Shown here piece after piece: positions 34,937-48,291 of a DNA stretch of 64,000 bases (the stretch's first letter is position 1; each line of letters begins with the position of its first letter). A model generated the notes under the pieces. It did no database searches and was not told the DNA's origin. It was given only the letters and a program-made list of their open reading frames with translations. This stretch comes from Sordariomycetes sp. S80-01Y (taxonomy: Eukaryota; Ascomycota; Sordariomycetes). The DNA is taken from positions 248,001 through 312,000 of the forward strand of contig JAXQJY010000022.1 in NCBI GenBank assembly GCA_037042185.1, written 5' to 3'. A program made the translations under genes and the position numbers.

Positions 34937-35547
34937 GAGTGTCGACTGTATATTCGTGCGAGTGCTGGATATATAGGCTCTATGTTATGACCTGACACTG
35001 CTGTGAGTGTCGACTGTACGTTCATACGAGTGCTGGATATAAAGTCTCTATGTGATGGCCTAACACTACTGTGAGTGTCGACTATATGTTTACGTGCGTG
35101 TTGGGTATGTGGTCTCCGAGTGGTGAACAAATACTACTATAGCTGTTGATTATGTGTTTATGTGAGATTCGAGCTCTTAGTCTCTATATCATAAACGAAT
35201 ACTGCTTTGATTGTTGAGGATTTGTTTGTGTGAGTGTTGGTTATATGCCTGTCTGAGTATTGCCTATATAGTTATGTGAGTGTCGGGCGTGTAGTCTTTA
35301 AGTGAGGACTGGATTCTTCTTCGATTGTTGACTATGTGTTATTTGAGTGTTGACTGTATGTTAGCGTGAGTCTTCGGTGTTCGGTTCTTGAGTGAAAACT
35401 GGAAACTGCTGCGATTATTGACCATGTGTTATGGAAATTTTGGCTATATTCTCAAGCGAGTTTTGGGCGTCGAGTCTATCAGTAAGGCTTGAATACTGCT
35501 GTGTTTATTGACTATGTGTCTATTGGAGTGCTGGATGTGTGTTCCTC
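34937..35547. repeat. Degenerate minisatellite with 68-bp period and longer variant units
   Basis: Units begin with words like GAGTGTCGACT or GATTGTTGACT at 34937, 35005, 35073, 35141, 35209, 35323, 35413 and 35503. Spacings are therefore 68, 68, 68, 68, 114, 90 and 90. The first two units are clearly similar and later ones drift. Each 68-bp unit breaks into about six blocks of 11-12 bp, and the longer units equal 68 plus about 22 or 46. The array ends about 180 bases from the phosphatase stop codon. It encodes nothing evident. Confidence 0.8.
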
Positions 35548-35723
35548 AAGGGATTTGTTTACACACCTGAAGGACAATTGATAATGTCCTAGGCATAGAG
35601 ACAACATAGAGTAATTATGCAACGTAATACATGGTATTGTTTATTTTACAGGCCTCTTAGGGCAGTACGACGCTTCGGGGCGGCACTGAAACAAAGTTTG
35701 TCCCTTGTGCCCTCGGAACAGCG

Positions 35724-36809
35724 CTACAGAATCTCTTCTGGCTTGACGTAGATCCAGTTCTTGTCCGCAGTCACTTCCAGGCCAGCCCCCTTCTGCTCCT
35801 TGGCGTTGGTGTGGATCATCTCTTGCAGTTCTTCCATGTAGTCGTCCTTGCGGTTCACCCACACTCGAAGGCCACCCTTCGCCACGTCAACGTCGTGGAA
35901 GAGCATATATCCATCACTGTCAGGAGTATCACCCCCAACCAGCACAGGCTTCTTCCATTCATCAATGTATGTCAGGATCGCTGCATGCTTGCCGCTCATC
36001 CACGTCGCAGGGGTCCAGAGGTAGGGCGTCAAGGTCAGGTCAAGGTTGGACTCGTAGTCGTAGTCGCCTTCTTCGATCTGCTTGCGCGCAGTGGTCGGCG
36101 TTGACAGGGACGAGCCGTTTTGGAGGAGCATTGTCACGCCGATGACCTGCTCTTCAGGCACGTTGTAGCCGTACTTCTCATCAGAAGCCACCATGCGAAC
36201 AAGCTCCTCGGAAGCTGCAGTCATCACGTAAACATCAATGCCGTGTGCCATGAGATACTGGTATAGCTCTTGCTGGCCACGGAAGGGTTGAGGCTTCTCA
36301 ATCTCAGTCGTGACAATCTCATCGCCGTCGTAGTAGGTACCGTTGATGACGCCTTCGTAGCTCATGAGCTCATCGACGTAGGTCTTGAGCTGTCGCAGCG
36401 TGAAGCCGGAGAAGATCTGGGCGACCCATGGGTAGCATACCAAATCATCAATGTCGCAGAGACGATAATAGTAGCTGAAGAGGGTTTCTTCGTAGTCGTC
36501 CGTGTCCTTGAAGGGAATGAGCTTCAGAGACGGATCCATGGTCTCCCTCGTGATGATGCCGCGGGACTCCAAGAATGGCAGAAGCGACTCCTCCAGGTCA
36601 TTTTTATACGAGGTGTTGTCCATGTCAAAGACAGCATAAGCACCGGAATGGGCGTTTTCGCGCACCATCTTTCGCAATGCATTGGCAGCTTCTTCAGGCC
36701 AGTGTTGTAAGCCGGTACAGTTCGAGGCGCCATGAGCAGGCGCTCCGAGGAACAGAGCCGTGGCCGCCACCATAGCGGCGCATTGGCCGAATTTGCGAGA
36801 GACCATCAT
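35724..36809 (-). CDS. Secreted HAD-superfamily phosphatase, phosphorylcholine phosphatase-like
   Basis: A single exon encodes 361 residues. A signal peptide is likely (MMVSRKFGQCAAMVAATALF then LGAPAHGA). HAD motif I is AVFDMDNTSY at about residues 59-68, with D62 the nucleophile and D64 the acid/base. FDMDNTSYKNDLEESLLPFL resembles the Pseudomonas phosphorylcholine phosphatase PchP. Motif II is VYVMTAASEE. A Lys in GKHAAILTYI can serve as motif III, and VLVGGDTPDSDGYM is motif IV. PchP hydrolyses phosphorylcholine to choline and phosphate, releasing choline from phospholipid breakdown. N-glycosylation sites (NCT, NGT, NGS) fit secretion. The substrate is inferred and other phosphomonoesters are possible. 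Confidence 0.85.
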   Translation of the reverse strand: MMVSRKFGQCAAMVAATALFLGAPAHGASNCTGLQHWPEEAANALRKMVRENAHSGAYAVFDMDNTSYKNDLEESLLPFLESRGIITRETMDPSLKLIPFKDTDDYEETLFSYYYRLCDIDDLVCYPWVAQIFSGFTLRQLKTYVDELMSYEGVINGTYYDGDEIVTTEIEKPQPFRGQQELYQYLMAHGIDVYVMTAASEELVRMVASDEKYGYNVPEEQVIGVTMLLQNGSSLSTPTTARKQIEEGDYDYESNLDLTLTPYLWTPATWMSGKHAAILTYIDEWKKPVLVGGDTPDSDGYMLFHDVDVAKGGLRVWVNRKDDYMEELQEMIHTNAKEQKGAGLEVTADKNWIYVKPEEIL

Positions 36810-38277
36810 TGCGACTACTTGATGCAGAGATTGAAAACGAAGAAAGGAACGAATTCAATTGGAATTTGCCCTGTTTTTACAGGTACTTCAAGTTGGAAAG
36901 GCTGGAGCCTCTCGACCTCTTATAATCAAGGCCGAATTAGCGTTGGAGACGGCCCCTGTAAATCGCGCAGCACTACCCCGGTTGAGGCTGCGTCTGCCTG
37001 TGGGGTATCTGCGGACAAATACCGAAAGTAAATTGCTACGAAAAATACCATTGTCGGTGACGTGGTACGCAAACTCGCTTGTCTTCCGCGCCTGGGGTGC
37101 ATGGTATCTTCTTGGTCGGTTCAATTTCCAGGACTCGCTCGGAGGTAGCCGAACTTTGGAATCCAGGGGTCTCTCCTGATCTTCGAATCAGAGCTCATGT
37201 ACCAATTGAAACATTACAACACGAATAGAAGAACTATCTTGTACGGCTTAAATGAGCGGATCATGTGCATGACTCGTGGCTATCTCACAGTTGACGACAG
37301 CCGGCTCTACCACAGCTGAGGCGAGTGAGACGCATCTCCAAACATTGCCTCAAGGCCAGCAGGCATCGCGACGTTGATAAGAACTGATAGTCCGAAGTTC
37401 GCTGCTCGACCTGCCACTAGCTCGGACACCCCGACGTCCGCTGCAGGAAGCCCACATTACGCTAGACTCCCACCATCGGAGGCGGGCGTCTCCGTTCCCT
37501 CAAAATTATACCCTCTTTCATTCAGTGATATACTGGTGCCAACAACGTGAGACAGTCCCAGGTCGGTCATGACTGCCAACAGTCGTTTCCTGACTCTGGT
37601 CCTGCTTGAAAAAGGTCAACCTTCAGTAACAGGTTTCAAGACGGCGAACTGCACGCGGTCTTGATCATATTTGGCCCATACCAGCATCTCGTGAACGCTG
37701 TGGATGATGAGTGTGTCGGATAATTGAGGCTCCTGACGATAATCAGATAAATCGACCTGATCTGGCGTTGGCCAACGGCACCTTTTCGTACTTCCAAAGG
37801 TGGCGGCTACTGGGTTGTTTCAAGAGTGTGCAGCAAGGACCTCCAGAGCACGAATCGAGGTATGCAAGATCGTGGCCAGCTCTGATACACCTCACGCGGT
37901 CTGGGCTCGTGCAAGTCGGCGACAGAAGTCAAGGACCCGAGTTGCCGCGGTTTACAGAAACAAAGGCGACATCGAGATTAGCTATGAAGACTTCCTACTT
38001 AGCTGTCTCTTTTAGTCACTTAGCGAAAGACCTCGTTCTCTCCTTAGGTAATTACCTGCACTTTTGCTACCTAAGCATCTTTCCCTATTGGCGCAAAAGA
38101 TGAGACAACGTCGAGACAGACACGCACCCTGTCCCCTCCACATAAGACTTGCTGAAAAGCCCACCGTGTCGTACCGGCCGATCTTCCTTAGGATGAAGTT
38201 GCACTTGTTTAAACGAATGTTGATGTTACGGCGTCAAATATGAGCCCCCTCTCCACTTCAGCCCTCCAGAGCTAACA
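36810..38277. other. Gene-free stretch, 1.5 kb
   Basis: No protein-like ORF was seen. The left end should be the promoter of the phosphatase gene. The right end holds the 3' region of the PEP-mutase-like gene. Confidence 0.45.
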
Positions 38278-39138
38278 CTACGACGCGTACTGCCACCTGG
38301 TACTATCCAAGTTACCGCCCTCGAGGATCTTCAGCGCCGATGACCTAGCAGCATCCATCGCAATCTTGAACAGACTCGGGCCAACGCTGATCCTCGAAAC
38401 CCCGATTTCGGCCAGCTGCTGAGTTGAAAGTGCCCCTTCACCTTGACCAAGTTTGACAGCAACCTTTCCATCGAGTTCTTCGACCAATGTCTTAACCTCG
38501 GCGTCGCGAAGACCCCTGGATGCGCCCCAGTAGAAGACTGTTGTAGCGCCAGCCTCAAGGTATGCCTTTCCTCGGGAAATGGCCTCCTTCAATCTCATCT
38601 CATCCGTCAGGTCCCCTGAAGCCGAGAGCACAAAGACATCGCAGCGTGCGTTGAGGACAAAATCCGGACAGCCTGCATCTCTAGCGGCATCGAGAGCCTT
38701 CTTTAACCGTGCGACTTGGTCGTCCTTTTCATACAGTGAGCCTTCAATCCCCTTTGCGAAGCCCTCTGCGGGGATGCTGTCCTCGATGTTCGCGCCATGC
38801 GCACCGCTTTGCACCGCTTTCTTTACAACGTCGCCGATGTTGTCTCCATAGCCATCTTGCAGGTCGACGGAAAGGGGCAGACCCGCCTTTTGAGCAGCAC
38901 TTGCGATTCTTTGAACAGCTGCGAGGTTTTGGTCGAGGGTAAGCTCTTCGTCTTTCACACCGAGACCAGCTGCGATGGCCCAAGACGCAGTGGCTATGGC
39001 TTTGACAGGAGAAGACTGAGGTGTGTTCAATGAGAGTATGGTGTTCAGGGATGCGAGATCCCAGACATTGGCAAGGATGATGGGCGATCTGGGTGCATGG
39101 AGCGACTTGAGAGTTCTGGCGAGTGCATTGGCAGCCAT
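38278..39138 (-). CDS. PEP mutase / isocitrate lyase superfamily protein
   Basis: A single exon encodes 286 residues, normal for the family. The N-terminal strand is PIILANVWDLASLNTIL, matching the consensus in which a small molecule is bound near NxWD. Other blocks are KAIATASWAIAAGLG, LPLSVDLQDGYGDNIGDVV, GAHGANIEDSIP, FVLNARCDVFVL and GATTVFYWGA. Metal-binding acids are expected in DLQDGYGD and NIEDS. Canonical members have a DxDxGYG stretch. Here the first pair is separated as D-L-Q-D. Fungal members are often annotated as carboxyphosphonoenolpyruvate phosphonomutase-like, but most are thought to cleave or rearrange 2-hydroxy- or oxo-dicarboxylates. The exact reaction is unknown. Confidence 0.85.
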   Translation of the reverse strand: MAANALARTLKSLHAPRSPIILANVWDLASLNTILSLNTPQSSPVKAIATASWAIAAGLGVKDEELTLDQNLAAVQRIASAAQKAGLPLSVDLQDGYGDNIGDVVKKAVQSGAHGANIEDSIPAEGFAKGIEGSLYEKDDQVARLKKALDAARDAGCPDFVLNARCDVFVLSASGDLTDEMRLKEAISRGKAYLEAGATTVFYWGASRGLRDAEVKTLVEELDGKVAVKLGQGEGALSTQQLAEIGVSRISVGPSLFKIAMDAARSSALKILEGGNLDSTRWQYAS

Positions 39139-40179
39139 GATGCTGGTGAGTTGTGGATGTTACAGCAAATACTTGCGAGAGAATCCAGTAGAATCACTTG
39201 ATGGGCAACACAAATTGAGGATGAAGACTGATCCAATTCAATGTTTGGTTGAACGCTTTTCAAAAGGAAGTCATTCTGAGGTCAAATTTAGGGCGTGAGT
39301 AACCCCGCGCTGGCGTGTTGCTTTGGATGTGACGACTCACGCGAGCACGAAGTGCGACGTGACAGAGAGCTTCACCGTTCCCAACCCAGGATGGGATTGT
39401 GCACATCTCGATAGCAATCATGTCGAATTCCAAGCTGACCCTGTCATCGCTATTACGAAAGCTACGCGCCAATTCATGTGCAAGTTTCGAGGTCCCACCC
39501 ATCGTCACGCCGCAGCACCGATGTCAATGTTGACAGCATCGTGCTGGCATGTGAATGCTTCAGCAGGAGGAATTCGGACTTGAAACTTTTCCAATCCCTT
39601 CGCCAGTCGCCAACTTGGGGCACTGGACCGATATCTGGGCTGCTGTGGCTCCATAATACCGGAGTCGGACTGGTCGGAGTCGCCGTGATGAAGCGGGTCC
39701 TCTGCCCGAGAGTGGACATGAGGCACAAGACCTGTTGCTCGACCTCGGCAGCTGTGCAAAGACGGTGAAAAGCTTATTATCAACAATCAGCAGTAAGTCA
39801 GGCGATCAGATGCCTCTCTGAGCGCATCAGTGGCCGACGGCTGGTGCGGCGATGCGACCGAGGCGGGTCTCCGGGCGATTTGACAGTCGAGATCTGTGTT
39901 TCCCTCGATGGGCCCTGGATTGGTTGCGTCACACAGCGGCCACGCCACGTTCTTGGCAGGGATTGACAGGGCAGATACTGCCAAAACCCGTGTCCGTGCC
40001 ACCACCACCACTGGCGTCCTCCTTGTTTTCTCCCATGTGAAAATCGTCATCCACCGCCCTCTTCTCCCCTTCATCATCACTTCTTTTCTGTAGCGACTTG
40101 ACTTTTCCTAGATATCCTTTACTTCAGCACCTGTAAATACTACTACTTTCTCCTTCGCAAGCTCAGCTCAGTCCACTCG
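39139..40179. promoter_or_regulatory. Divergent intergenic region, 1.0 kb
   Basis: This stretch lies between the PEP-mutase-like gene (minus) and the lipase gene (plus). A CT-rich tract at about 40054-40095 precedes the lipase start. The short ORFs overlap on both strands and show no motif. Confidence 0.45.
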
Positions 40180-41938
40180 ATGACGACTCCCGCGCCTCCG
40201 GCCAAGATGGCCAGCTACCTGTCGAGGTTCAGCCCCATCCCGGCCTTCCCTGAGTACACGGGACCATACAAGGTCGGGACAATGGACGTCGAGATTCCGG
40301 TCACAGACCTCAACGCGCCCAGTCCAGCTCCAGAGAACGCTGCCGATATTCCCACCGTGCAATTCCGCGTCTTCTATCCCGCCGTGGCCGAGTCCGAAGA
40401 GAAGCGCATCCCGTGGCTGCCTAACCCGCAGCGACACCATGTCTCGGCTTATACGAAGTTCATTGGGATAGGGCATACTCTTGCAGAGTTTCTTTCGTAT
40501 GTGCTGGCCTTCGTCAAAGACTTTCGCGGAAATGTTGGCTAACAAGAGCAGATTCCTGCCGCGCCACCTCTACTACACCACGATCCCTGCCCACAAGAAT
40601 GCGAAGATGCTCCAACCAAACACCGACAACAAACGCTGGCCGACAATGATCTTCTCGCACGGTCTCGGCGGTAGTCGAAACTCGTACTCCTACATTGCCG
40701 GCTCGTTGGCGTCTCACGGCGTCGTGGTCTTCTGTCCTGAGCATCGCGATGGCAGCGCCGTTGCATCCTTCATCCGCGTCCCCGACGAACAAGATCGATG
40801 GATCAAATCCAAGACGCGGAAAATGATTTCGTACAACAAGATCTCGCACGATGTGTGCCCTGAAGTGTACGAAGCGAGGGAGAAGCAGCTGAGGATCCGG
40901 CTATGGGAGATGGGGCTGATCCACGACGCCATCATGAAGATTGAACGGGGAGAGAAGCTGCGTAACCTGAACACCTCAACCCCAAGCCTGGATCAGCTGG
41001 CCGAGCGTTTGCACGTCAAGGAACCGGGCAGCATCATCTTCGCTGGCCACAGCTTTGGCGCCACGACCATGACCCAGCTCCTGAAGAGCACGTACTTCGC
41101 GGACAAGGAGGAGATTGCAGGCATGGAAAAGCCATTGTTTACCCCGGCGAAGGGCAGCGAGATCAGGAGGCAGATCACCGAAAGGTCCGTCACGATGCTG
41201 CTGGACATGTGGTGCATGCCTCTGCTTGCGCCAAACTCCAAGCCGCTCTTCGACACTCCTCTGCCGCTGTACGACGATCTGCCCTCAGCTGCTGGCGGCG
41301 AAGGACTCCTGGCAGTAGAGTCAGAGTCCTTCTTCAAATGGACGGAACACCTGCATACAAAAGCGCGCATCTTGTCGCCTGACCCAACAGCCAAGAAGGT
41401 ATCGCCAACAGTGTACGAACGTCCGAGCGGCATCAAGCAGTCCGAGCCCAACTTCTTCTACGTCATCAACTCTGCGCATCTCAGCCAGTCTGACTTTGGA
41501 ATTTTGTTCCCCTGGTTGACAAAGAAGATCTTCGATGCGGAGCAACCGGAGCGGGCGCTGCGACTCAACCTCCGCGCGCAGCTGCAACTCTTCCGCGTGA
41601 ACGGCATTCCCGTTGCCCGCACCTACGTGGGAGATTTGGTGGACGACACGAATTCTGATCAGCTCGATGCGGTCAAGAATGACAGTGACAGCACACAGGC
41701 CATTGATGGCGTGAATGACGACAAGGCCATCTTTGACCGCAGCGGAAGCAACGTCGTTGACCACTGGAAGTGGATCGACGTCATTGGCATGGGTGATGCT
41801 GGCGAGAAGGAAACGGGCAAGACCGTCGGCGAGCAGGTCGAGGAGGGCGAGGAAAAGATGAAGGGCGAGATGGAGCCGAGCGAGCAGACGCCGCCGCCCG
41901 TCACGAGGACCTTGAGCGCGACTGCTACGGCAGCTTGA
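40180..41938 (+). CDS. Platelet-activating factor acetylhydrolase-like lipase (PAF-AH II type)
   Basis: Exons are 40180..40496 and 40552..41938, giving 567 residues, with a 55-nt intron (GTATGT..AGCAG). The oxyanion region is WPTMIFSHGLGGSRNSYSYI. The nucleophile elbow is FAGHSFGATTM, with catalytic Ser near residue 272. The conserved HRDGSAVASF matches family PF03403. A late His in NSAHLSQSDF fits the catalytic His. The family hydrolyses the sn-2 acetyl or short acyl chain of PAF and oxidised phospholipids. There is no clear signal peptide, so an intracellular enzyme is likely. The last 60 residues are acidic and low-complexity (GEQVEEGEEKMKGEMEPS), an extension beyond the catalytic fold. 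Confidence 0.9.
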
Positions 41939-42308
41939 GCTCCTTGGCTGTATATTTGAGATGACTGACGCATTATGTATATGACATAGAAGGATAAGGT
42001 GTTCAGCGAATTCATGCTATTTATAGAAGATTTGAAGCCCGTTATGCGACCCCTGCTAGCTAAGACTTCCTGTTGGCGGAATCCTAATAGCAAATCTGTG
42101 CCAAACGCTCCGACCTATGTCCCACTTACAACGAGCCACCAAACTTTTGACCGTTGCCGGCTTGATTAAGAGCCACTTGTATCGTCAGTTTATATTTGAG
42201 CATGTACACGGATTGTATCACCGCAGGATATCCCTGTGATCCCTTGCTCAATAGTGCTAATGAAATGATATGAATGTTACCAATACTAGATGCTACATTT
42301 TGAAACCT
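41939..42308. other. Convergent intergenic spacer
   Basis: The lipase and transferase genes end toward each other here. The spacer is AT-rich and should hold both 3' UTRs. Confidence 0.5.
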
Positions 42309-43156
42309 CTAGGCCCGGCCGTAGACCTTTTTCACGGGCTCCTCCTCGATCAAGCGCGCATGCCACGCCCAGAAGTTGGGGAATCTCTTCTCAATCTCCT
42401 TAGCCTCGGCAATCGGTCCCTTGAGGTAGGGCGACTTGAGCGCGGCCTCGTTCCAGGGTACAAAGGCATAGTCGACGTACGTCCTATCCGACTTGTCAGC
42501 CATGTGCTTTGGTTGAAGTGAAATTGGTGACTTACAGCTTGTCGGCAACAAGGTACTTCTTGTCCTTCAGGATGTTGTCGAGCACCTCCATAACGCGCAC
42601 TACCTGGTCGATGTAGCGCTCCTTTGCGGACTCGTTCTCGGGCTGTATCCTGTGGTACCACATGGCCTGGCCGTAGTAAGGGCCCTGGCCGGACATCTGG
42701 AAGTGAAGGTACTGCTTCAAAGCCCACTTGCTCTTCTCGTCGGTCGCGGTTAGCCTGCCCTCCTTGTCGTACGTCTCGATGAGGTACTCGAGGATGGCGC
42801 CGGACTCCCAGACCGTGATGCCCGTGTTGGGGTCCTCGAGGGCGGGCACGCGGCCGTTGGGGTTGATCTTGACGAAGGACTCGGCCTTGGGGTTGTCGAG
42901 GCGGTTGTTCTCATAGGGCAGGTTGAGGGCTTCCAGGATGATTCGGACCTTGATGGGGTTGGGAGCTCCAGGACCGGCTGCCCCACGATGTCAGCTCATG
43001 AGCACTTGGAGAGGAGACGGGAAGCTCTGACTTACAGTAGTCGTAGGTGTTGAGGGGCTTGATGGCGGACATGTTGAAGGTGTGAGATGAGAAGGCTCTG
43101 ACAGATTGAGTTTTGAAGAGATGGATGAGAGGTCGTTGGAATACTTTTGCTGACAT
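42309..43156 (-). CDS. Glutathione S-transferase (Ure2p-like), possible mitochondrial leader
   Basis: Exons are 43036..43156, 42536..42977 and 42309..42483. The product is 245 residues from the first ATG, or 217 from the internal ATG that begins MSAIKPLNTYDYS. The introns are 58 nt (GTAAGT..GGCAG) and 52 nt (GTAAGT..GATAG). The thioredoxin fold has APNPIKVRIILEALNLPYE, INPNGRVPALEDP with the cis-Pro, and VWESGAILEYL with the Glu-Ser pair that binds the glutathione gamma-Glu. The helical domain contains FQMSGQGPYYGQAMWY and ends FWAWHARLIEEEPVKKVY. This is the Ure2-like fungal GST class. The first 28 residues (MSAKVFQRPLIHLFKTQSVR then AFSS) are basic and amphipathic with a classic presequence cleavage look. 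Confidence 0.92.
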
Positions 43157-45886
43157 GGAAAAGTTAGTTGTTGATGGTGGTGAGGATTCAAGGTCAGGTT
43201 GAGCAGCACCTCCTCTGCCTTATATACCTTCTCGAACCTCGGGCTCCCACACTCGCATTCATCTCATAGCGCATCCTGAAGCGCTGGACAGCCTCATCTA
43301 TGACCCGTACATCGTTTCAAACCTCAACAGCCCCGACAACAAGGAGCAAAGTCCGCCCTCGACATCTTCAAGTCCGATGACAAAAAACGGGGCGTGCGGC
43401 ATCCCATCCGGGGAGCGAAGAAGGGCGAGCGCCAATCAGAGCGCGGCAGGCGCCGAGTCCACGGCCGGGAGTGGGGCGGGTCTGCCAGATCTCGCCCGTC
43501 CGTCTTGGCTGCCCGGAAATAAATATGTCTGCTTTGGGAAATCCTCCAACCCGCGCAGGATCGAGGGTGGTGCGCCGGATGGTCTGAGCTTGCGGAGTCC
43601 GCTTTTTCCAATGTTACACATGTTGTGGATTATTAACGTCTGAGCGGTCTGGGTTGGGATTTTCATGTTGTTGACGGCCAGATGCGGTGCTGCTTGTCCC
43701 GCAACTTGGGATACGGATCTGGCAGCCAACCTGCGGCACACAAGTTGACGAGTAGCTATCTAGATCGTGTCGAAATGCACCATGCTCATCCAGAATGTGC
43801 ACACAGAACAGCTATTCTCTCACGAGCTCACTAAGAACGCGAGAATTATTCATTCCTCTTGATACGAGTCGCTGAGACGGGTTATACACGCACAAGCCAA
43901 AGCTGCCAAAGCTCTGGGTTGCAGGAGCAGACGTCTGCTCCCCATCAATTCCCTCCACCTCATGTTGTGACGTGAGTTCCTCGAACACTCTCTGGAGCAC
44001 CAGGTCTGCGTTGTCATGAAGGCTCACAGGCACTCAAGGTCCACGAAGGTCGATCGAGTCGAGGCTTCCTCCTCCCGTGTGATCTCTCAGGGTTGGCGTT
44101 TCGGCATCGCGGTCGTTCAGAGAAGCGAGGCATTCAGAGTAAGGGGTCTATGACGAAGAGCGGGCGCACAAGCGTATTAGTCCATCAGGCTAGCGATGTT
44201 GAAGGTTTAGAATGGCGCTGCGCCCACGATCGGCACTCGTGATTCGCACCGGGGGGCCTCCTGTCAAAGAAGGGGCTAGCCCAGATGCCGCGCGGTTGCT
44301 GCCCAATGGCTGTGGCATAGTCGGGCCCGCCAATCATCGCAGGGTTGTTTGTGTCTCTAATTTGATACAAGACATTGCAACAATCAAGCTCCTGTCAGTC
44401 CATCGGGACCGGTGGGCCGGCTCGTTGACACTGCCGAAACTAGTCCCGTTCCCCTGGGTCTAGATCTCTAACCACGGCGGCCTCTCGACAGGAACCAGGG
44501 GCAATTTGACAACATGCAAGAGCCCTGCCCATGCCGCTTTTTGCAAGTGAAGGATGCCTCGGGCTTGAGCCCAACGTGTTCCTACCCGAAAATCCGGAGA
44601 GGCGGTGCCACGGTACCCCGATATTGGTGATAAATCGTGACCCGAAACTCCGGCTTGACTCTTTTCAGATATCTCTCTGTATTTATCCCTGGAATCGTGG
44701 AGGCCTCGTGCTTTTATCATTGCCCCTACTTCTTGTCATCATCCCTTGACAGCTGGCATCAGGTTAGCATTCAACAGTGAGATGTCATTCTAACAGCTTG
44801 ATTCACGCGCCTCGGCGTGCAAATAATAATAATAATAATAGTAAAATGCGAGCGCTCCATTCGCAACTGATTTTGGACCCTGCAAACTCCGGAGGCCCCA
44901 TCTCCTCCTTCTCATATCGCCGTCCGTAGATGAGTGTCGGGTAGGGCTAATTAGCTTAGGTAGCCGTTGAAATCAGGTGGAACCCGCGAGCTCGCGCGCG
45001 CGCACACACAAGTCCCACGCGTTGGCGTCATGGGCCACCGTTGAAGTTCCCCGCAGGCTCTGGGAGCCGGCACGCCGGTGTCCCGAAGCAACGACGCCGC
45101 GTCTTGATGCTCTCCTTCATGACCTGACTGTCGTGCGGCCCAGACTGGCGGAGCTGCCTCAGCCGAGGACTTGGTCGTCTCCATAAATCCGGCAGCGGCC
45201 CAAGTCAGCACGATCTCGGTCGTCGGCTGATCTCTTGCCATACTTGTGATATGTCAAGGTGTTGGCTGCAAGCATTGGAGGATATTGCGTGCTTGGGCTA
45301 GACAGACTAGGTAGGGGTTCCGTTGAAGATGTGGACATCACGACAGGGGCATGGGTGGGAAGGGCAGGACAGGGGCTGTGAGCGCTTTTGTCGGGACAAG
45401 CCACTGGGACCTGGCCTGCAAAACAGCAAAACATAAGCTTTCTTAGATTTCTGTCAGACCTCGCAGCGCCTCTGGCATGTCCTTGTACGAAAGCATGGCA
45501 CAGCCCTAGCTCCAGCACGTCTGCGCCCCCTTCCCTGCCAGCAGCTGCCGGTGTCAAGCTGTCAGTCTCGAAAAGGGGCGTTGACGCATGCTAACAACCG
45601 TATTGGGCGATCTGTAAACCCAAAACAACAACCGGTGAAACATCTCTGTCCTGATTATCCGGGACGTTGCATTGCGTCAGGGGCGCCCGGCCCTTGCAGC
45701 CAACGCCGCAAAATCGCCGCCGCTCGCCCGACATTGGCTGCCTCAACCGAAGAAGCGCTGCTATCTCACAAGACGCAAACACACGAGGATCTATCTGCCG
45801 TCGATTATCACATCAATCGCGTAGGGCTCAGTAAACTCTGTGTTATATCGATGCTCTGGGGTACCCCGGCGGCTACCTCGTCTAAT
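43157..45886. other. Gene-free stretch, 2.7 kb
   Basis: No convincing gene was found. ORFs up to 130 residues overlap one another and lack motifs. It contains an AAT microsatellite at 44821-44840 and an alternating GC/CA purine-pyrimidine run at about 44986-45010. The left end is the promoter of the transferase gene. Confidence 0.45.
44821..44840. repeat. (AAT)n microsatellite
   Basis: About six perfect AAT units, followed within 200 bases by a CG then CA dinucleotide run. Confidence 0.85.
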
Positions 45887-48291
<2,405 letters not shown>

